From Methanomicrobium antiquum (GTDB lineage Archaea > Halobacteriota > Methanomicrobia > Methanomicrobiales > Methanomicrobiaceae): 64,000 nt of DNA. This document shows, piece after piece, positions 1 to 8,436 of the stretch. The stretch is from contig NZ_CP091092.1 in the NCBI RefSeq assembly GCF_029633915.1, forward strand, positions 248,001 to 312,000, read 5' to 3'. Position 1 is the stretch's first letter. Every line of letters starts with the position of its first letter. A program made the translations under genes and the position numbers. Below the pieces are notes generated by a model. That model made no database searches. It saw nothing but the letters and a program-made list of their open reading frames with translations, and was not told the origin of the DNA.

Positions 1-585
1 ATCCTTTCCCCAGCCCCACATCTCTGTCCCGCCGGGATTTGTAACTTTAACACCAAATCCTTTTACGGCCGCAAGTGTCCAGCCGACAACTGCCGCAACA
101 CGTTTTAGGTCTTTATCAGCAACAGCCTCCATTACTGACCAGTTTCCGTCAAAGAGGGTGTTTGCCATTGTGTCCTGAAGAGATGTAAAGAAAAATTCTT
201 CATGAGTGTGCCTTGCTTCAAGTGGTGCCATTGCACCTTCAAGTACTGTTGTATAACCAAGAGCACTGTATCTGTATGTATTTGCATAAACAGTCGGGAC
301 ACTGTATCCAGAAACGGGATACATATAAGGCTGTGCCCGGCCGCGTCCTGCCCGCATATCTTCAGGACTCATATATCTGCCGAAATTCACTTTTGTACCG
401 CAGATATGTGTGTGGGAATCTACCCCCCCCGGAAGTGTAAGACAGCCTTTTGCATCAACGACCTCAGCTGAACTTCCGACAGATTCGACAATCATTTTGT
501 CTCTGATTGCGATATCCATGATCTCGCCTTTTATGTCATTAATCGGGTCGATGACATAGGCATTTTTTACAAGCAGTTCAGACAC
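1..585 (-). CDS. fmdA: Formylmethanofuran dehydrogenase subunit A (partial)
   Basis: N-terminal 195 codons of the amidohydrolase-fold subunit, which handles the formate/formyl-methanofuran half-reaction of the first step of CO2 reduction to methane; the rest lies beyond the window's left edge. The start is a GTG at 583-585 that overlaps the fmdB stop (GTGTCTGA), and the frame stays open to base 1. The metal-binding signature DSHTHI of amidohydrolases follows LPGG, and further on come GYTTVLEGAMAP and HTHEEFFF, typical of FwdA/FmdA. It is the last visible gene of a D-B-A operon. Whether the enzyme is the Mo or W isozyme cannot be told from this subunit, so the name could equally be fwdA. Confidence 0.93.
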   Translation of the reverse strand, partial: MSELLVKNAYVIDPINDIKGEIMDIAIRDKMIVESVGSSAEVVDAKGCLTLPGGVDSHTHICGTKVNFGRYMSPEDMRAGRGRAQPYMYPVSGYSVPTVYANTYRYSALGYTTVLEGAMAPLEARHTHEEFFFTSLQDTMANTLFDGNWSVMEAVADKDLKRVAAVVGWTLAAVKGFGVKVTNPGGTEMWGWGKD

Positions 586-1870
586 TGTTTCTCATCTCCT
601 GAATTTTTTCATATATCCTGCTTATTATGTCAGTATCGGTTGGAAAATCAGTCTCAATTATTTTTTTAGTTCTTAATGGAACACCATCCATACGATAGGC
701 AGTCCCTGACGCTTCTATTCCTGTTATTGCAACAGGAATCTGAATGTCGCTGAAGAATGATGTGCAGTTTTTATGGGGGTCAATATGAATTACAGGAATG
801 TTTGCCATGTGCTCTACACATTTTTTTGGCATATGTGCCGCCGGATCACTTGATACAATCATTAATGCGTCACATTCTTTTCTAAAAAGGATGTCGGCCG
901 CTGTTGTCTCTCCGGGGTTATAGAATGGTATTCCTTTTGCAAAATCAACTGCATAGGGATACCCTGTCATCCATGTGAATACTTCGTTTGCCCCGTAAAC
1001 ATTCCAGTGTCCACGCATAGGGCTGATTGTGAATTTTGTGTGCCGTGAAAGCTCTTCTGTTAATTCAACGGCATTTCTGATATTCTTGTATTTGTGTCTG
1101 CTCATTGTAAGGCCAAGACCGAAGAATAAAGCTCCAAACTTTGCCCCTTTACACATTTCAACAATTCTTTTGAGTTGTGATTTGGAGACCCCTGACACCA
1201 TGTCGGGAATGATTTCATCTTCTCCTCTGACCATTGCTCTTAGAGCTGACAAAACTGCATAATCCCCGCCTTGTTCTATTTGAATGAACTCATCGGCGAT
1301 ATCGGATGACATCGTCTTTCTTACATCAACAACTATCAGTTTTCTTTCCCTGAATGCATTTTTTAAAAAGAATCCGTCCGCATATGTGGTGTAACGGCTC
1401 ATATGTCTTGGATGACTTTCAAGAGGGTTGCATCCCCAGTAGATAATAAGATCAGCCCGGTTTTTAACCTGGCCAAGTGTGCATCCCGGATGTCCCACCT
1501 CCTGAATTCCCATAATTGAGGGCCCGTGGCAGAGGGATGATGTATTGTCAATAACACCGCCAAGAAGCATGCAGAGATGAACACCTTTTGCCTGAGCTTC
1601 TCCCTGTGTTCCGCTCCAACCGAAAAAAAGAGGTCTTTGTGCATTATTTAAAATTTCAGCTGCATAAGTAACGGCTTCTTCATATCCTGTCTGTATTGTT
1701 TCATTTCCCCTCCTAATTACCGGACTTTGCAGTCTTTCTTTCCTTAAAAATTTGGCTTTTGCAAGTGAACAGCCATTGTCAACTCCTGTTATTTTTCCAT
1801 CTTCAATTGTAATTCCAAGATCATCACACAGACATCCGCAGAAAGGGCAGATAACATTTTTTTTCATCAT
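578..1870 (-). CDS. fmdB: Formylmethanofuran dehydrogenase subunit B
   Basis: Catalytic subunit (430 aa) that carries the bis-pterin Mo/W centre and a [4Fe-4S] cluster. The N-terminal cluster motif is CPFCGCLCDD (residues 8-17) with a fourth Cys in NGCSLAK. The residue that ligates the metal in this family (Cys or Sec) is Cys114 in SSLCHGPSI, so this is the cysteine form. GWSGTQGEAQ and WGCNPLESHPRH are further family motifs. Length is normal. It overlaps fmdD upstream and fmdA downstream by a few bases, so the three are translationally coupled. Dependence on Mo versus W cannot be decided by sequence, although the neighbourhood is full of genes for both oxyanions. Confidence 0.95.
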   Translation of the reverse strand: MMKKNVICPFCGCLCDDLGITIEDGKITGVDNGCSLAKAKFLRKERLQSPVIRRGNETIQTGYEEAVTYAAEILNNAQRPLFFGWSGTQGEAQAKGVHLCMLLGGVIDNTSSLCHGPSIMGIQEVGHPGCTLGQVKNRADLIIYWGCNPLESHPRHMSRYTTYADGFFLKNAFRERKLIVVDVRKTMSSDIADEFIQIEQGGDYAVLSALRAMVRGEDEIIPDMVSGVSKSQLKRIVEMCKGAKFGALFFGLGLTMSRHKYKNIRNAVELTEELSRHTKFTISPMRGHWNVYGANEVFTWMTGYPYAVDFAKGIPFYNPGETTAADILFRKECDALMIVSSDPAAHMPKKCVEHMANIPVIHIDPHKNCTSFFSDIQIPVAITGIEASGTAYRMDGVPLRTKKIIETDFPTDTDIISRIYEKIQEMRNSV

Positions 1871-2250
1871 ATTTCCTGCCCTCCAATTTCCCTGAAGAGA
1901 TCAAAAACCGGTGAAATTTGTTTGTCTGTATGGGTTATCTCGACAACTGATGATTTATAATCAGGCATTCCTGTTCCATGTGTTTCATAAGGAATTATTT
2001 TGTTACAGTATGGGCCATAGGGAACAAAGATTGTTCCACGCTTTATATTTGAATCTTCAACTGCACTCATGACAATTTCGTCATGTGTGCTTTTTAAAAG
2101 AACATTGTCATCATTGCTGATGCCTAATATCATCATATCAACTGGATTAATGTGGCATGATGAAGTTTCTTTTGAATATTCTGCTGATAGTTTATGTTCA
2201 ACAAATTCACCCTGCCTGATTGTTCTGCCGGTTATCATCTCAAATTTCAT
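1867..2250 (-). CDS. fmdD: Formylmethanofuran dehydrogenase subunit D
   Basis: 127-residue molybdopterin-dinucleotide-binding subunit. In bacterial enzymes this domain is the C-terminal part of the large subunit; in methanogens it is a separate polypeptide that completes the cofactor site of subunit B. Family-like features are the central hydrophobic block MMILGISNDDNVLLKS and the closing segment FVPYGPYCNKIIPYETHGTG. The ATG at 2248-2250 is preceded by AAGGAAG, a good ribosome site. First gene of the operon; its stop overlaps the fmdB start by 4 bp. Confidence 0.92.
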   Translation of the reverse strand: MKFEMITGRTIRQGEFVEHKLSAEYSKETSSCHINPVDMMILGISNDDNVLLKSTHDEIVMSAVEDSNIKRGTIFVPYGPYCNKIIPYETHGTGMPDYKSSVVEITHTDKQISPVFDLFREIGGQEI

Positions 2251-2754
2251 TTGGATATCTTCCTTTTGGGAAATGATAACAAAAAATTATCATGTTAATG
2301 AGATCCCTAATTAAAATTACTTGTCGTCTCATTTAATTAATGGTTTGTGATTTTACATTAAAAAAGCGGGTTATGCTGTTTACTATTTCGGATGATTAAA
2401 GTCTGTTCTTCAATATTTCTTTTATTTTTTTATTTCTTTTAGTTCAAAAAGCATTTCATCCGGTGCTATTGGATTCTCCTGAGATTTCGCCTGCCTTTTC
2501 CTTTGTGTTGCTAATTAATTTTTGTTTTCTGACAATAGTGTCTTATAAGTTTATTTTTTTATCCCATAATTTAAATCAGTAAAATTCATCATTTAAAGCA
2601 GTATTGCAGGTCAGAAAAAGCATAGCCGGCCAGGGCATAACTATGGGGAGGTATAATTGTGGAGTGGTAATTGCGGTATCAATGTTTTTAAAAAATTATT
2701 TTTTATAAATTGTTGCGCAGGTGCGAAATTAATCCGGTTAAGTCTGTTTTGTTG
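2251..2754. other. 504-bp intergenic region with the fmd promoter
   Basis: No credible gene. The right-hand genes (moeA pair) end at 2755 and the fmd operon starts at 2250, both on the minus strand, so this stretch should hold the moeA 3' end and the fmd promoter. On the minus strand an AT-rich TATA-like element (TAATTTTAATTAG, about 2308-2320) lies 60-70 bp before the fmdD start, followed by an inverted repeat at 2273-2293. Several T- and A-rich runs could terminate transcription, but nothing else stands out. Confidence 0.5.
2273..2293. promoter_or_regulatory. Perfect inverted repeat near the fmdD transcription start
   Basis: ATGATAA and TTATCAT, two perfect 7-bp arms separated by 7 bases (CAAAAAA), about 25-45 bp upstream of the fmdD start codon and between the TATA-like element and the ribosome site. 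The position fits an operator or a leader hairpin. Function is inferred only; the arms are AT-rich and could arise by chance. Confidence 0.35.
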
Positions 2755-4605
2755 TTATACTTTTCGCATCTCACCTGTGTGTGCTGTATCATATCCGCCG
2801 GTTTTGTTAAGTTTTGATTTGAATAAGTCAGAATTTATACTTTCAATTAATGTTTTTATTCTTTTATCATCTGCCATTTCATCATAAAATGCAATCTCGT
2901 ATCTTTCTTTGATTACCGGTACAAATTCAAGTCCAAGCAGTTTTGCGGCGCTATAAATACACATTCCGGAATCAGCCTCGTCATTTTTGACTGCGAGAGA
3001 AACATCAAGATGTGTTGTCCTCTCTAAATCATATCCTTTGATTGATGAGGAATCAATTCCTTCTTTTTTGAGCATATAATCAAGCAGTATTCTTGTTCCT
3101 GAGCCTTTCTGTCGGTTTATGAATGAATGATCAGCAAGATTTTGAAGACTTATTCCTGTTTTTGATGCAATTCCCTGCTCTCTTTCTGCAACACATAATA
3201 AAGAAATGTCTTTGTCGGGCAGGTATTTTTTTATGTAAGATATGTTATATCCGCCGTCATCGGATAGAAGGTGCATTGGTGCTACATGGCAGGTTTTCTT
3301 TTTAAGAGCAAGAATGCCGCCCATGCTTCCAACATGTGCAGAGTGGATATCAATATTATTAATAGATGCCATGTCTGTTAAATAATCAATACAGGGGTCG
3401 TGACTGCCGACAATTAAGAGAGAGTTTTCAACCCGGGATTTTTGAACGATAAGTGAGGCCTGTGTTGTTTTTCCTGCCACAATTCCTTCTTCTTCTTTTG
3501 AAATTCTAAGAATTGCGTTTGCACGAACTGCACTCATCTGAACACCTGAACCACGCGACTGGGCAATTCCTACAAATCTGTCTCCAACTTTTCCAACTGA
3601 CATCATTACAAATTCATCAGTTCCTATGGGTGATGTCAGGGATGATGCAAGTTCAATGTCAATTTTGTGCATGTAAGGTGTTTCAAATCCATACAACCTT
3701 ATCATTGGATACACAATTTCTCTCATTATTGTGAGTGATGCAAGCGGGTATCCCGGCAGGCCTATCACAGGTTTTTTATCTATTCTTCCAATAATTGCAG
3801 GCTTTCCGGGCTTTATTCCAATGCCGTGGACAAAGACTTCGCCCAGTTCCTCTATTATGGATGCAGTATAGTCTTTTGTTCCTGCAGATGAGCCTGCAGA
3901 GATGAGAACGAAATCATTTTCAGATACTGCCCTGTTTAATGCATCTCTGATTTTGTCTCTGTCGTCAGGAATTATTGGACATCTTGTGGATGAAACTCCT
4001 GCCTCAGTAAGCATTGCACCTGCCATTATGGTGTTGCTGTCGATAACGGCACCGGGCTCTAAATTATTCCCTGGCTCTTTTAGTTCGGTGCCTGTCGGAA
4101 TTATTCCGGCAGAAAGGTTTTTGACAGAAATTTCTGTTACCCCGTAACTTGCAAGTGCACCTATGTCATTTGGCCTTATTTTGTGGTTTGAAGAAAGAAT
4201 CATTTCAGATTCTCCTATGTCTTCACCTACAGGACGAATGTTTTGCCATTTTGTGGCAGGTTTTCTTATGATAAATCCTTCATTTTCTTCCCATGTATCT
4301 TCAACCATGATTACACAGTCATATTCAGGAGGAACAACATTTCCTGTATTAACCCGTTTTGAGTCTTTGATAAAAACAGGGTTTGACTCCATTGCAAAGA
4401 GCGTATCTGTGCTTTTAACGGCAAATCCGTCCATTGCAGATAAGTGTATCATTGGTACAGAATATTTGGAAAAAACAGCTTCTGCAGTAATTTTTCCACA
4501 TGCATCTGTTATCTTTGCAATTTTTGTTGAAGTTTTAAAATCTGAAATATTATTTAGAATTATTAAAGCCTCATCAAGGCTTTTCATTTTAAGGTATCTT
4601 CTCAC
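2755..4605 (-). CDS. moeA: MoeA fused to a C-terminal periplasmic-binding-like domain
   Basis: About 616 aa. Residues 1-400 are a complete MoeA (Mo/W insertion into adenylylated pterin): AMDGFAV, NTGNVVPPEYD, GIIPTGTEL, SAGSSAGTKDYT and GIGIKPGKPAIIG are recognisable. Residues 400-617 match the PBP-like domain (LysR substrate-type) that follows MoeA in many archaea: LLIVGSHDPCIDYL, HVGSMGGILAL, NRQKGSGTRILLDY. The fused domain probably binds molybdate or tungstate or senses the pterin; this is inference. The start chosen is GTG at 4605, overlapping the end of the other moeA (TGGTGA), with in-frame TTG one codon before. Two MoeA paralogues in tandem are common in archaea and may separate Mo from W insertion. 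Confidence 0.9.
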   Translation of the reverse strand: MRRYLKMKSLDEALIILNNISDFKTSTKIAKITDACGKITAEAVFSKYSVPMIHLSAMDGFAVKSTDTLFAMESNPVFIKDSKRVNTGNVVPPEYDCVIMVEDTWEENEGFIIRKPATKWQNIRPVGEDIGESEMILSSNHKIRPNDIGALASYGVTEISVKNLSAGIIPTGTELKEPGNNLEPGAVIDSNTIMAGAMLTEAGVSSTRCPIIPDDRDKIRDALNRAVSENDFVLISAGSSAGTKDYTASIIEELGEVFVHGIGIKPGKPAIIGRIDKKPVIGLPGYPLASLTIMREIVYPMIRLYGFETPYMHKIDIELASSLTSPIGTDEFVMMSVGKVGDRFVGIAQSRGSGVQMSAVRANAILRISKEEEGIVAGKTTQASLIVQKSRVENSLLIVGSHDPCIDYLTDMASINNIDIHSAHVGSMGGILALKKKTCHVAPMHLLSDDGGYNISYIKKYLPDKDISLLCVAEREQGIASKTGISLQNLADHSFINRQKGSGTRILLDYMLKKEGIDSSSIKGYDLERTTHLDVSLAVKNDEADSGMCIYSAAKLLGLEFVPVIKERYEIAFYDEMADDKRIKTLIESINSDLFKSKLNKTGGYDTAHTGEMRKV

Positions 4606-5804
4606 CAAAAGATCACTTCCACTTCTTCTCCGGCTTCAAGTCCTTCCTGACCGGCAGGGATTTTCACGATGCCTTTACTATCTGCAAGAGTGCTTAAAAG
4701 TCCGGATTTGCTGTATAAAGGCTTTGCATAACCATCTTTGAAAACAACCCTGACATAGTCCTCCCTCCCCTCTGCAGAGGGGATGTTTTCGGTCAGTTGT
4801 GCTATTGTTGTTCTGTATTCTTTTCTTATTCCCTGCATTGCACAAAGAAGTTCGGATACTAAAAAGGAGAGTATTACAAATGCTGATGATGGATGCCCGG
4901 GAAGACCGATTACAGGTTTATTGCCTACAGTTCCAATTATTGTAGGTTTGCCTGGCGATATTGAGATTCCGTGAATCAGAAGTTCTCCAAGACTCTCAAT
5001 TATCATTGATGTGTTGTCTCTTGCATCCTTTGAGCTTCCTCCTGAGATTAAAACTGCATCACACTCGTCTGCGGCTTTTTTGATTGCAGTATAAAGTTCA
5101 TTTTTTTCATCCGGAATAATTCCATAAACTTTTGGAATACACCCTTCATTTTCCACAAATGATGAGCATAGAGTTGTGTTTACATCTCTGACCTTTCCAA
5201 ATGGAGGCTTTTTTGATATTTCAACCAGCTCGTTTCCTGTTGAAATAATACCAATTAATGGTTTTTTAAATACTTCTGCTTCCACAATCCCAAGTGCGGC
5301 TAAAACACCGCATTCCTGGGGGCGAAGGATAGTTTTTGCAGGAATAATTTTTTTTCCCTCTGCAAAATCCTCATCGGCAAAGACAACATTTTCTCCGGTT
5401 GCAAGCGGGCGGTAGACTAAAACATCATCTTCTATTTGTTCACAGTATTCAATCATTGCGACCGCGTCTGCACCATTGGGTACATTTCCTCCTGTGGGGA
5501 CATATGCACACTGCCCTGTTTTTATGCTGATATCAGAAAGTGTTCCCATCTCAACTCTTCCTGTATAATCAAGCATTGCAGGAACTGATTCTCCTGCGCC
5601 GACAGTATCTTTGGAGACAACTGCGTAGCCATCAACTGTTGAGCGTGTAAATCCCGGGATATTCTCGTTTGAGATTATATCTTCGGCGAGAATCCTCCCG
5701 TTTAAATTCTTTAAAGCTACTGTTTCTTTTTCAGCCGCTTTTGCGATTGAATATATTGCCTCTTTAGCTTCCTGTACTGATTTTAATGAGAGGAAAATAC
5801 TCAT
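4602..5804 (-). CDS. moeA: Molybdopterin molybdenumtransferase MoeA
   Basis: 400-residue stand-alone MoeA. Domain order is normal: N-terminal hinge (GRILAEDIISNENIPGF, TVDGYAV), middle domain with VPTGGNVPNGADAVAMIEY, then the MogA-like catalytic domain with GIISTGNEL, ISGGSSKDARDNT and GISISPGKPTIIG, and the beta-barrel tail with GREDYVRV. It inserts Mo (or W) into MPT-AMP in the cytoplasm. It overlaps the small upstream gene by 4 bp and the downstream moeA-PBP gene, making a three-gene operon. Which paralogue serves which metal is unknown. Confidence 0.93.
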   Translation of the reverse strand: MSIFLSLKSVQEAKEAIYSIAKAAEKETVALKNLNGRILAEDIISNENIPGFTRSTVDGYAVVSKDTVGAGESVPAMLDYTGRVEMGTLSDISIKTGQCAYVPTGGNVPNGADAVAMIEYCEQIEDDVLVYRPLATGENVVFADEDFAEGKKIIPAKTILRPQECGVLAALGIVEAEVFKKPLIGIISTGNELVEISKKPPFGKVRDVNTTLCSSFVENEGCIPKVYGIIPDEKNELYTAIKKAADECDAVLISGGSSKDARDNTSMIIESLGELLIHGISISPGKPTIIGTVGNKPVIGLPGHPSSAFVILSFLVSELLCAMQGIRKEYRTTIAQLTENIPSAEGREDYVRVVFKDGYAKPLYSKSGLLSTLADSKGIVKIPAGQEGLEAGEEVEVIFW

Positions 5805-5986
5805 TTAAAGCAACCCAGCTGGCATTTCCTGATTTTGACGTTGTTTTTGTTGCAGTGTCTTGTTATGTCTAATTTTTTAAGGCCGTATTTTTCTGCGATT
5901 TCAAATGCTTTTTCGCAGTAAATTTCATTTGTTATTCCTTCTTCTGCGAAAATCTCTTCCAGTGTCATATCTGATTTGGAATTCAT
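5801..5986 (-). CDS. Small Cys-rich protein at the head of the moeA operon
   Basis: 61 aa, not assigned to a family here. The open frame continues 40 codons upstream, but the ATG at 5984-5986 (MNSKSDMTLEEIF) is preferred: the upstream part is AT-rich, His/Lys-rich and lies over the likely promoter. The protein has a helical acidic N-terminal half and a basic C-terminal half with cysteines at CEKAF, RHCNKN and RKCQLGC. The tail suggests a metal site or a small winged-helix fragment. It overlaps moeA by 4 bp (ATGA), so coupling to Mo/W-cofactor synthesis is likely. The start codon sits inside the palindrome CATACttGTATG. Confidence 0.65.
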   Translation of the reverse strand: MNSKSDMTLEEIFAEEGITNEIYCEKAFEIAEKYGLKKLDITRHCNKNNVKIRKCQLGCFK

Positions 5987-6533
5987 ACTTGTATGATTGT
6001 TTCTAAAATATAAAAAGTGTTTATGATTTTGCTTCAACTTTTCAGCAATGTAAATATGAATGTAAGATTTGCAATGAAAACGTGCGTGAGAATTTTTTTC
6101 ATGCAAACAGTTTCATGTAAGTTGTGAATTAACTTTCATTTAAAACGCACATGATGAGCGTTTTTCATCACACAAAACCCTCACACATAAAACAATAAAA
6201 GTATATCCTGGATTTTATCTTTTATAGCAAAACCAAATCTGATTTTCACGAAAAAGGGACCAGGACTTTTTTATTGATGCTTTTATCTGATAAAAATGAT
6301 CAATTATATATTTAATAAGATCTTAATTACTATTTGCTGATAATTAAGAGAAATTAACTATGTATTGTTAACTCTTTTGCATTGGCGAGCCACTGTATAT
6401 CACCGTCCGCTATAATTTATCTATAAATGTGCTCTTTGATTGAACCTAAATTTAGGAACAATTCAGCACTTATCTTTTAATCCTAAACCATGTTGCACTG
6501 AGCCGTGCCTAAATTTTTATTTTTTTACGGCTG
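5987..6533. other. 547-bp intergenic region with a hairpin repeat
   Basis: No supported gene. It contains the moeA-operon promoter (immediately right of 5986), one copy of the modular hairpin repeat (6078-6180), a perfect 12-bp palindrome CCTAAATTTAGG at 6445-6456, and otherwise very AT-rich DNA leading to the 3' end of the membrane-protein gene at 6534. Confidence 0.5.
6078..6180 (-). repeat. Modular hairpin repeat, copy 1 (degenerate B + partial A)
   Basis: Reads, relative to the other copies, in the same orientation as the 56861 copy: a B-module part (TTTCATGTAAGTTGTGAA...) followed by the A-module start (CATGATGAGCGTTTTTCATC). It is the most diverged copy: the second half of A is missing. 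Related copies lie at about 36665, 56861, 62265 and 63236. Confidence 0.7.
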
Positions 6534-7529
6534 TTATTTTTCAGAGATAATATCTTGTGCCTTGTCTAAAAAGCCTTTAAACCGGATATTGTCAATATCA
6601 TCTTCGCAGGTTCCTGTGAAACGGACTTCTGCGGTTTTTTCAAGAATGTCCCCGCATGATTCATAAAGCTTATTTTTCCTGTTAATAAGCATTAAACATT
6701 CATTGTCTGTTATTTCATCCCCTGCTCCGTATTTTTCAGAAACAAATTTCCTTATGGAGAGGGAAATCAATATGCAGGCCTCCTTTTTAAGGCCTCTTTC
6801 AAAAAGATCTGCCGAGTCTTTTAAGATATCTGATGGTGATTTTTTGTTTTTTTCATCATCCAATATTTTTTGTGACCTGATGTCCACCGTTTTTCTTTCT
6901 GAAAGAATCCTGTATGCACCGGCGGCAATAATAAGGGCAGATACTGCAGATATGACTGCAATCAGGTTATATGGAAGTATGGGCTCATTTTTTAATATTA
7001 CTTCTGTTATGCTGTCATTTTTTACTACCGCCGTTATGCTTGCCTGGTTGATGCTGTTTTTGTATTCAAACTTAAAATGCTCGTATCCCTGAGTTATATT
7101 TACTGATGTAAATGTTCTTTCATAATTTTTTTCTGAAAGATATTCTGCAGCTTCTCTGAAAGATTCGTTGGCTAGAAGAATTTCAGGCAGCTTTATAGGC
7201 CATGTTGATTCTTCTGTTATTGATATGACTTCTGTGTCTTTTATTGTCCCGCTTACCGTTATTATCTCGGATGTTTTTGATCTGTATTCGATTGTGAACT
7301 GACCTGATTCTGCATTATCCGGAATTACGGTTAGAATCTGATCAGTGAAATTCTGGCTTTTTAAGGCTTCATTTACGGTTCTGAAAAGACTGTCGCTTAT
7401 GACTGCTTCTGATAGTGATTCCCTGATTTCTTTTAATCGCTTAATCTCTTCTGAGGCACTTTGTATGTAAATTCCTATCCTGAAAAGCTGCCTGTTTAGA
7501 TGGTAAGGAATCAGGCTATCTAACACCAC
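6534..7529 (-). CDS. Membrane-anchored protein of unknown function
   Basis: 331 aa. There is no N-terminal signal; one clear membrane segment lies around residues 185-207 (LIAVISAVSALIIAAGAYRI). The first half contains two similar beta-rich stretches (FTIEYRSKTSEIITVSG and FKFEYKNSINQASITAVV), which look like a duplicated domain. The C-terminal 100 residues are helical (DILKDSADLFERGLKKEAC), like the cytoplasmic helical domains found in DUF4129-type proteins. The frame starts at tandem GTG codons (7529 or 7526); the TATA-like ATATAAAAAATG lies just upstream, so the message may be nearly leaderless. Divergent from the PEGA gene. Function not recognised. Confidence 0.6.
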   Translation of the reverse strand: MVLDSLIPYHLNRQLFRIGIYIQSASEEIKRLKEIRESLSEAVISDSLFRTVNEALKSQNFTDQILTVIPDNAESGQFTIEYRSKTSEIITVSGTIKDTEVISITEESTWPIKLPEILLANESFREAAEYLSEKNYERTFTSVNITQGYEHFKFEYKNSINQASITAVVKNDSITEVILKNEPILPYNLIAVISAVSALIIAAGAYRILSERKTVDIRSQKILDDEKNKKSPSDILKDSADLFERGLKKEACILISLSIRKFVSEKYGAGDEITDNECLMLINRKNKLYESCGDILEKTAEVRFTGTCEDDIDNIRFKGFLDKAQDIISEK

Positions 7530-7588
7530 ATTTTTTATATGGTATTAAAGAGGGCAAGCATAAGGTTGGTGTAAAAACATCAGGTGAG

Positions 7589-8332
7589 ATGGCCAAAACT
7601 TATGAGGAGAATGTCTGGGTTTTTGACAATGAAAATGCGGTTGTAAATATAATTACTATCGGCAATTCTGAAGGAATAAATGTAAATATTAATTCACGCG
7701 ATTTTAAAAATTTAAAGTTTAAAATAAAAGACAATTACCCTGAATATGATTTTCCGGCGATAGTATCTGCTGAAAGATGCGGAACATATATAACAGTTTT
7801 GGATGATGGAAAATTTTATTCTTATAACTCTGGAATTTTAGAGGATGGAGACAATGTAATTGTTACAAGGAACACAAATTTTGGAAAAGTTAGTGTTGAC
7901 TCAAATCCATCCGGAGCGGAAATATTTGTGGATGGCTATAATGCAAAAATAACAACTCCTGCCGTTTTGGATTGCCTTTCTGAAGGGTGGCATGTCATCC
8001 AGGTTTCAAAGGATGGATATTACTCAGAAAAAAAGCAATTTTTCATGGTTGACTCAGGTCCGGACATTGATTATCAGCTTAAATTCCTGTTGGATGAATA
8101 TCCCTACGGATATTTGTCGGTAAACAGTCAGCCGGAGGGTTGTAGCATATATCTGGGAGGAAGCTATACCGGCAAAAAGACGCCGTATAACTTTGAATAT
8201 ATGCCAATCGGTACGTATGATGTGATGTTGATGTATAACCGGACTATAACGGAGAATGAACTGGTAACCGTTCTTCCTTTTGATAAAAAAGGACCGGTAT
8301 ACTGTAATCTAACGATGTCGGATATGTCATAA
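7589..8332 (+). CDS. PEGA-domain protein
   Basis: 247 aa with two PEGA domains: residues about 107-165 (GKVSVDSNPSGAEIFVDG ... VSKDGYY) and 172-240 (GYLSVNSQPEGCSIYLGG ... PIGTYDV). PEGA domains are beta-sandwich modules of archaeal and bacterial surface or envelope proteins. The N-terminal 100 residues are beta-rich without a family match. No signal peptide or transmembrane segment is visible, so location is uncertain. ATG preceded by AGGTGAG. Divergent from the preceding gene and just upstream of the tungstate transporter, but a functional link to it is not evident. Confidence 0.75.
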   Translation: MAKTYEENVWVFDNENAVVNIITIGNSEGINVNINSRDFKNLKFKIKDNYPEYDFPAIVSAERCGTYITVLDDGKFYSYNSGILEDGDNVIVTRNTNFGKVSVDSNPSGAEIFVDGYNAKITTPAVLDCLSEGWHVIQVSKDGYYSEKKQFFMVDSGPDIDYQLKFLLDEYPYGYLSVNSQPEGCSIYLGGSYTGKKTPYNFEYMPIGTYDVMLMYNRTITENELVTVLPFDKKGPVYCNLTMSDMS

Positions 8333-8401
8333 TACATAATTTTAAAAATATCTGTTCAAAAGTTAAGTATATCTATTTAACATTTCCTCTTTTTTTCGAA
8401 A

Positions 8402-8428
8402 TATTTATAACACTGTTATGAACATAAC
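8402..8428 (+). promoter_or_regulatory. tupA promoter with palindromic candidate operator
   Basis: TATA-like ATTTATA at 8402-8408 lies about 30 bp before the tupA ATG (8437), implying a leaderless transcript; no ribosome site precedes the ATG. Between the two lies the perfect inverted repeat GTTATG-AA-CATAAC (8415-8428), placed where a repressor would block initiation. Tungstate-responsive control is inferred from position only. Confidence 0.5.
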
Positions 8429-8436
8429 TTACAATC

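Noticed and set aside
2251-2754. Molybdenum-cofactor riboswitch before fmd
   Set aside because: No extended conserved helices found by eye, and such switches are known from bacteria; only a short inverted repeat is present.
5987-6106. Longer start for the small Cys-rich gene
   Set aside because: The 40 extra codons are His/Lys/Asn-rich, look like translated spacer, and leave no room for a promoter.
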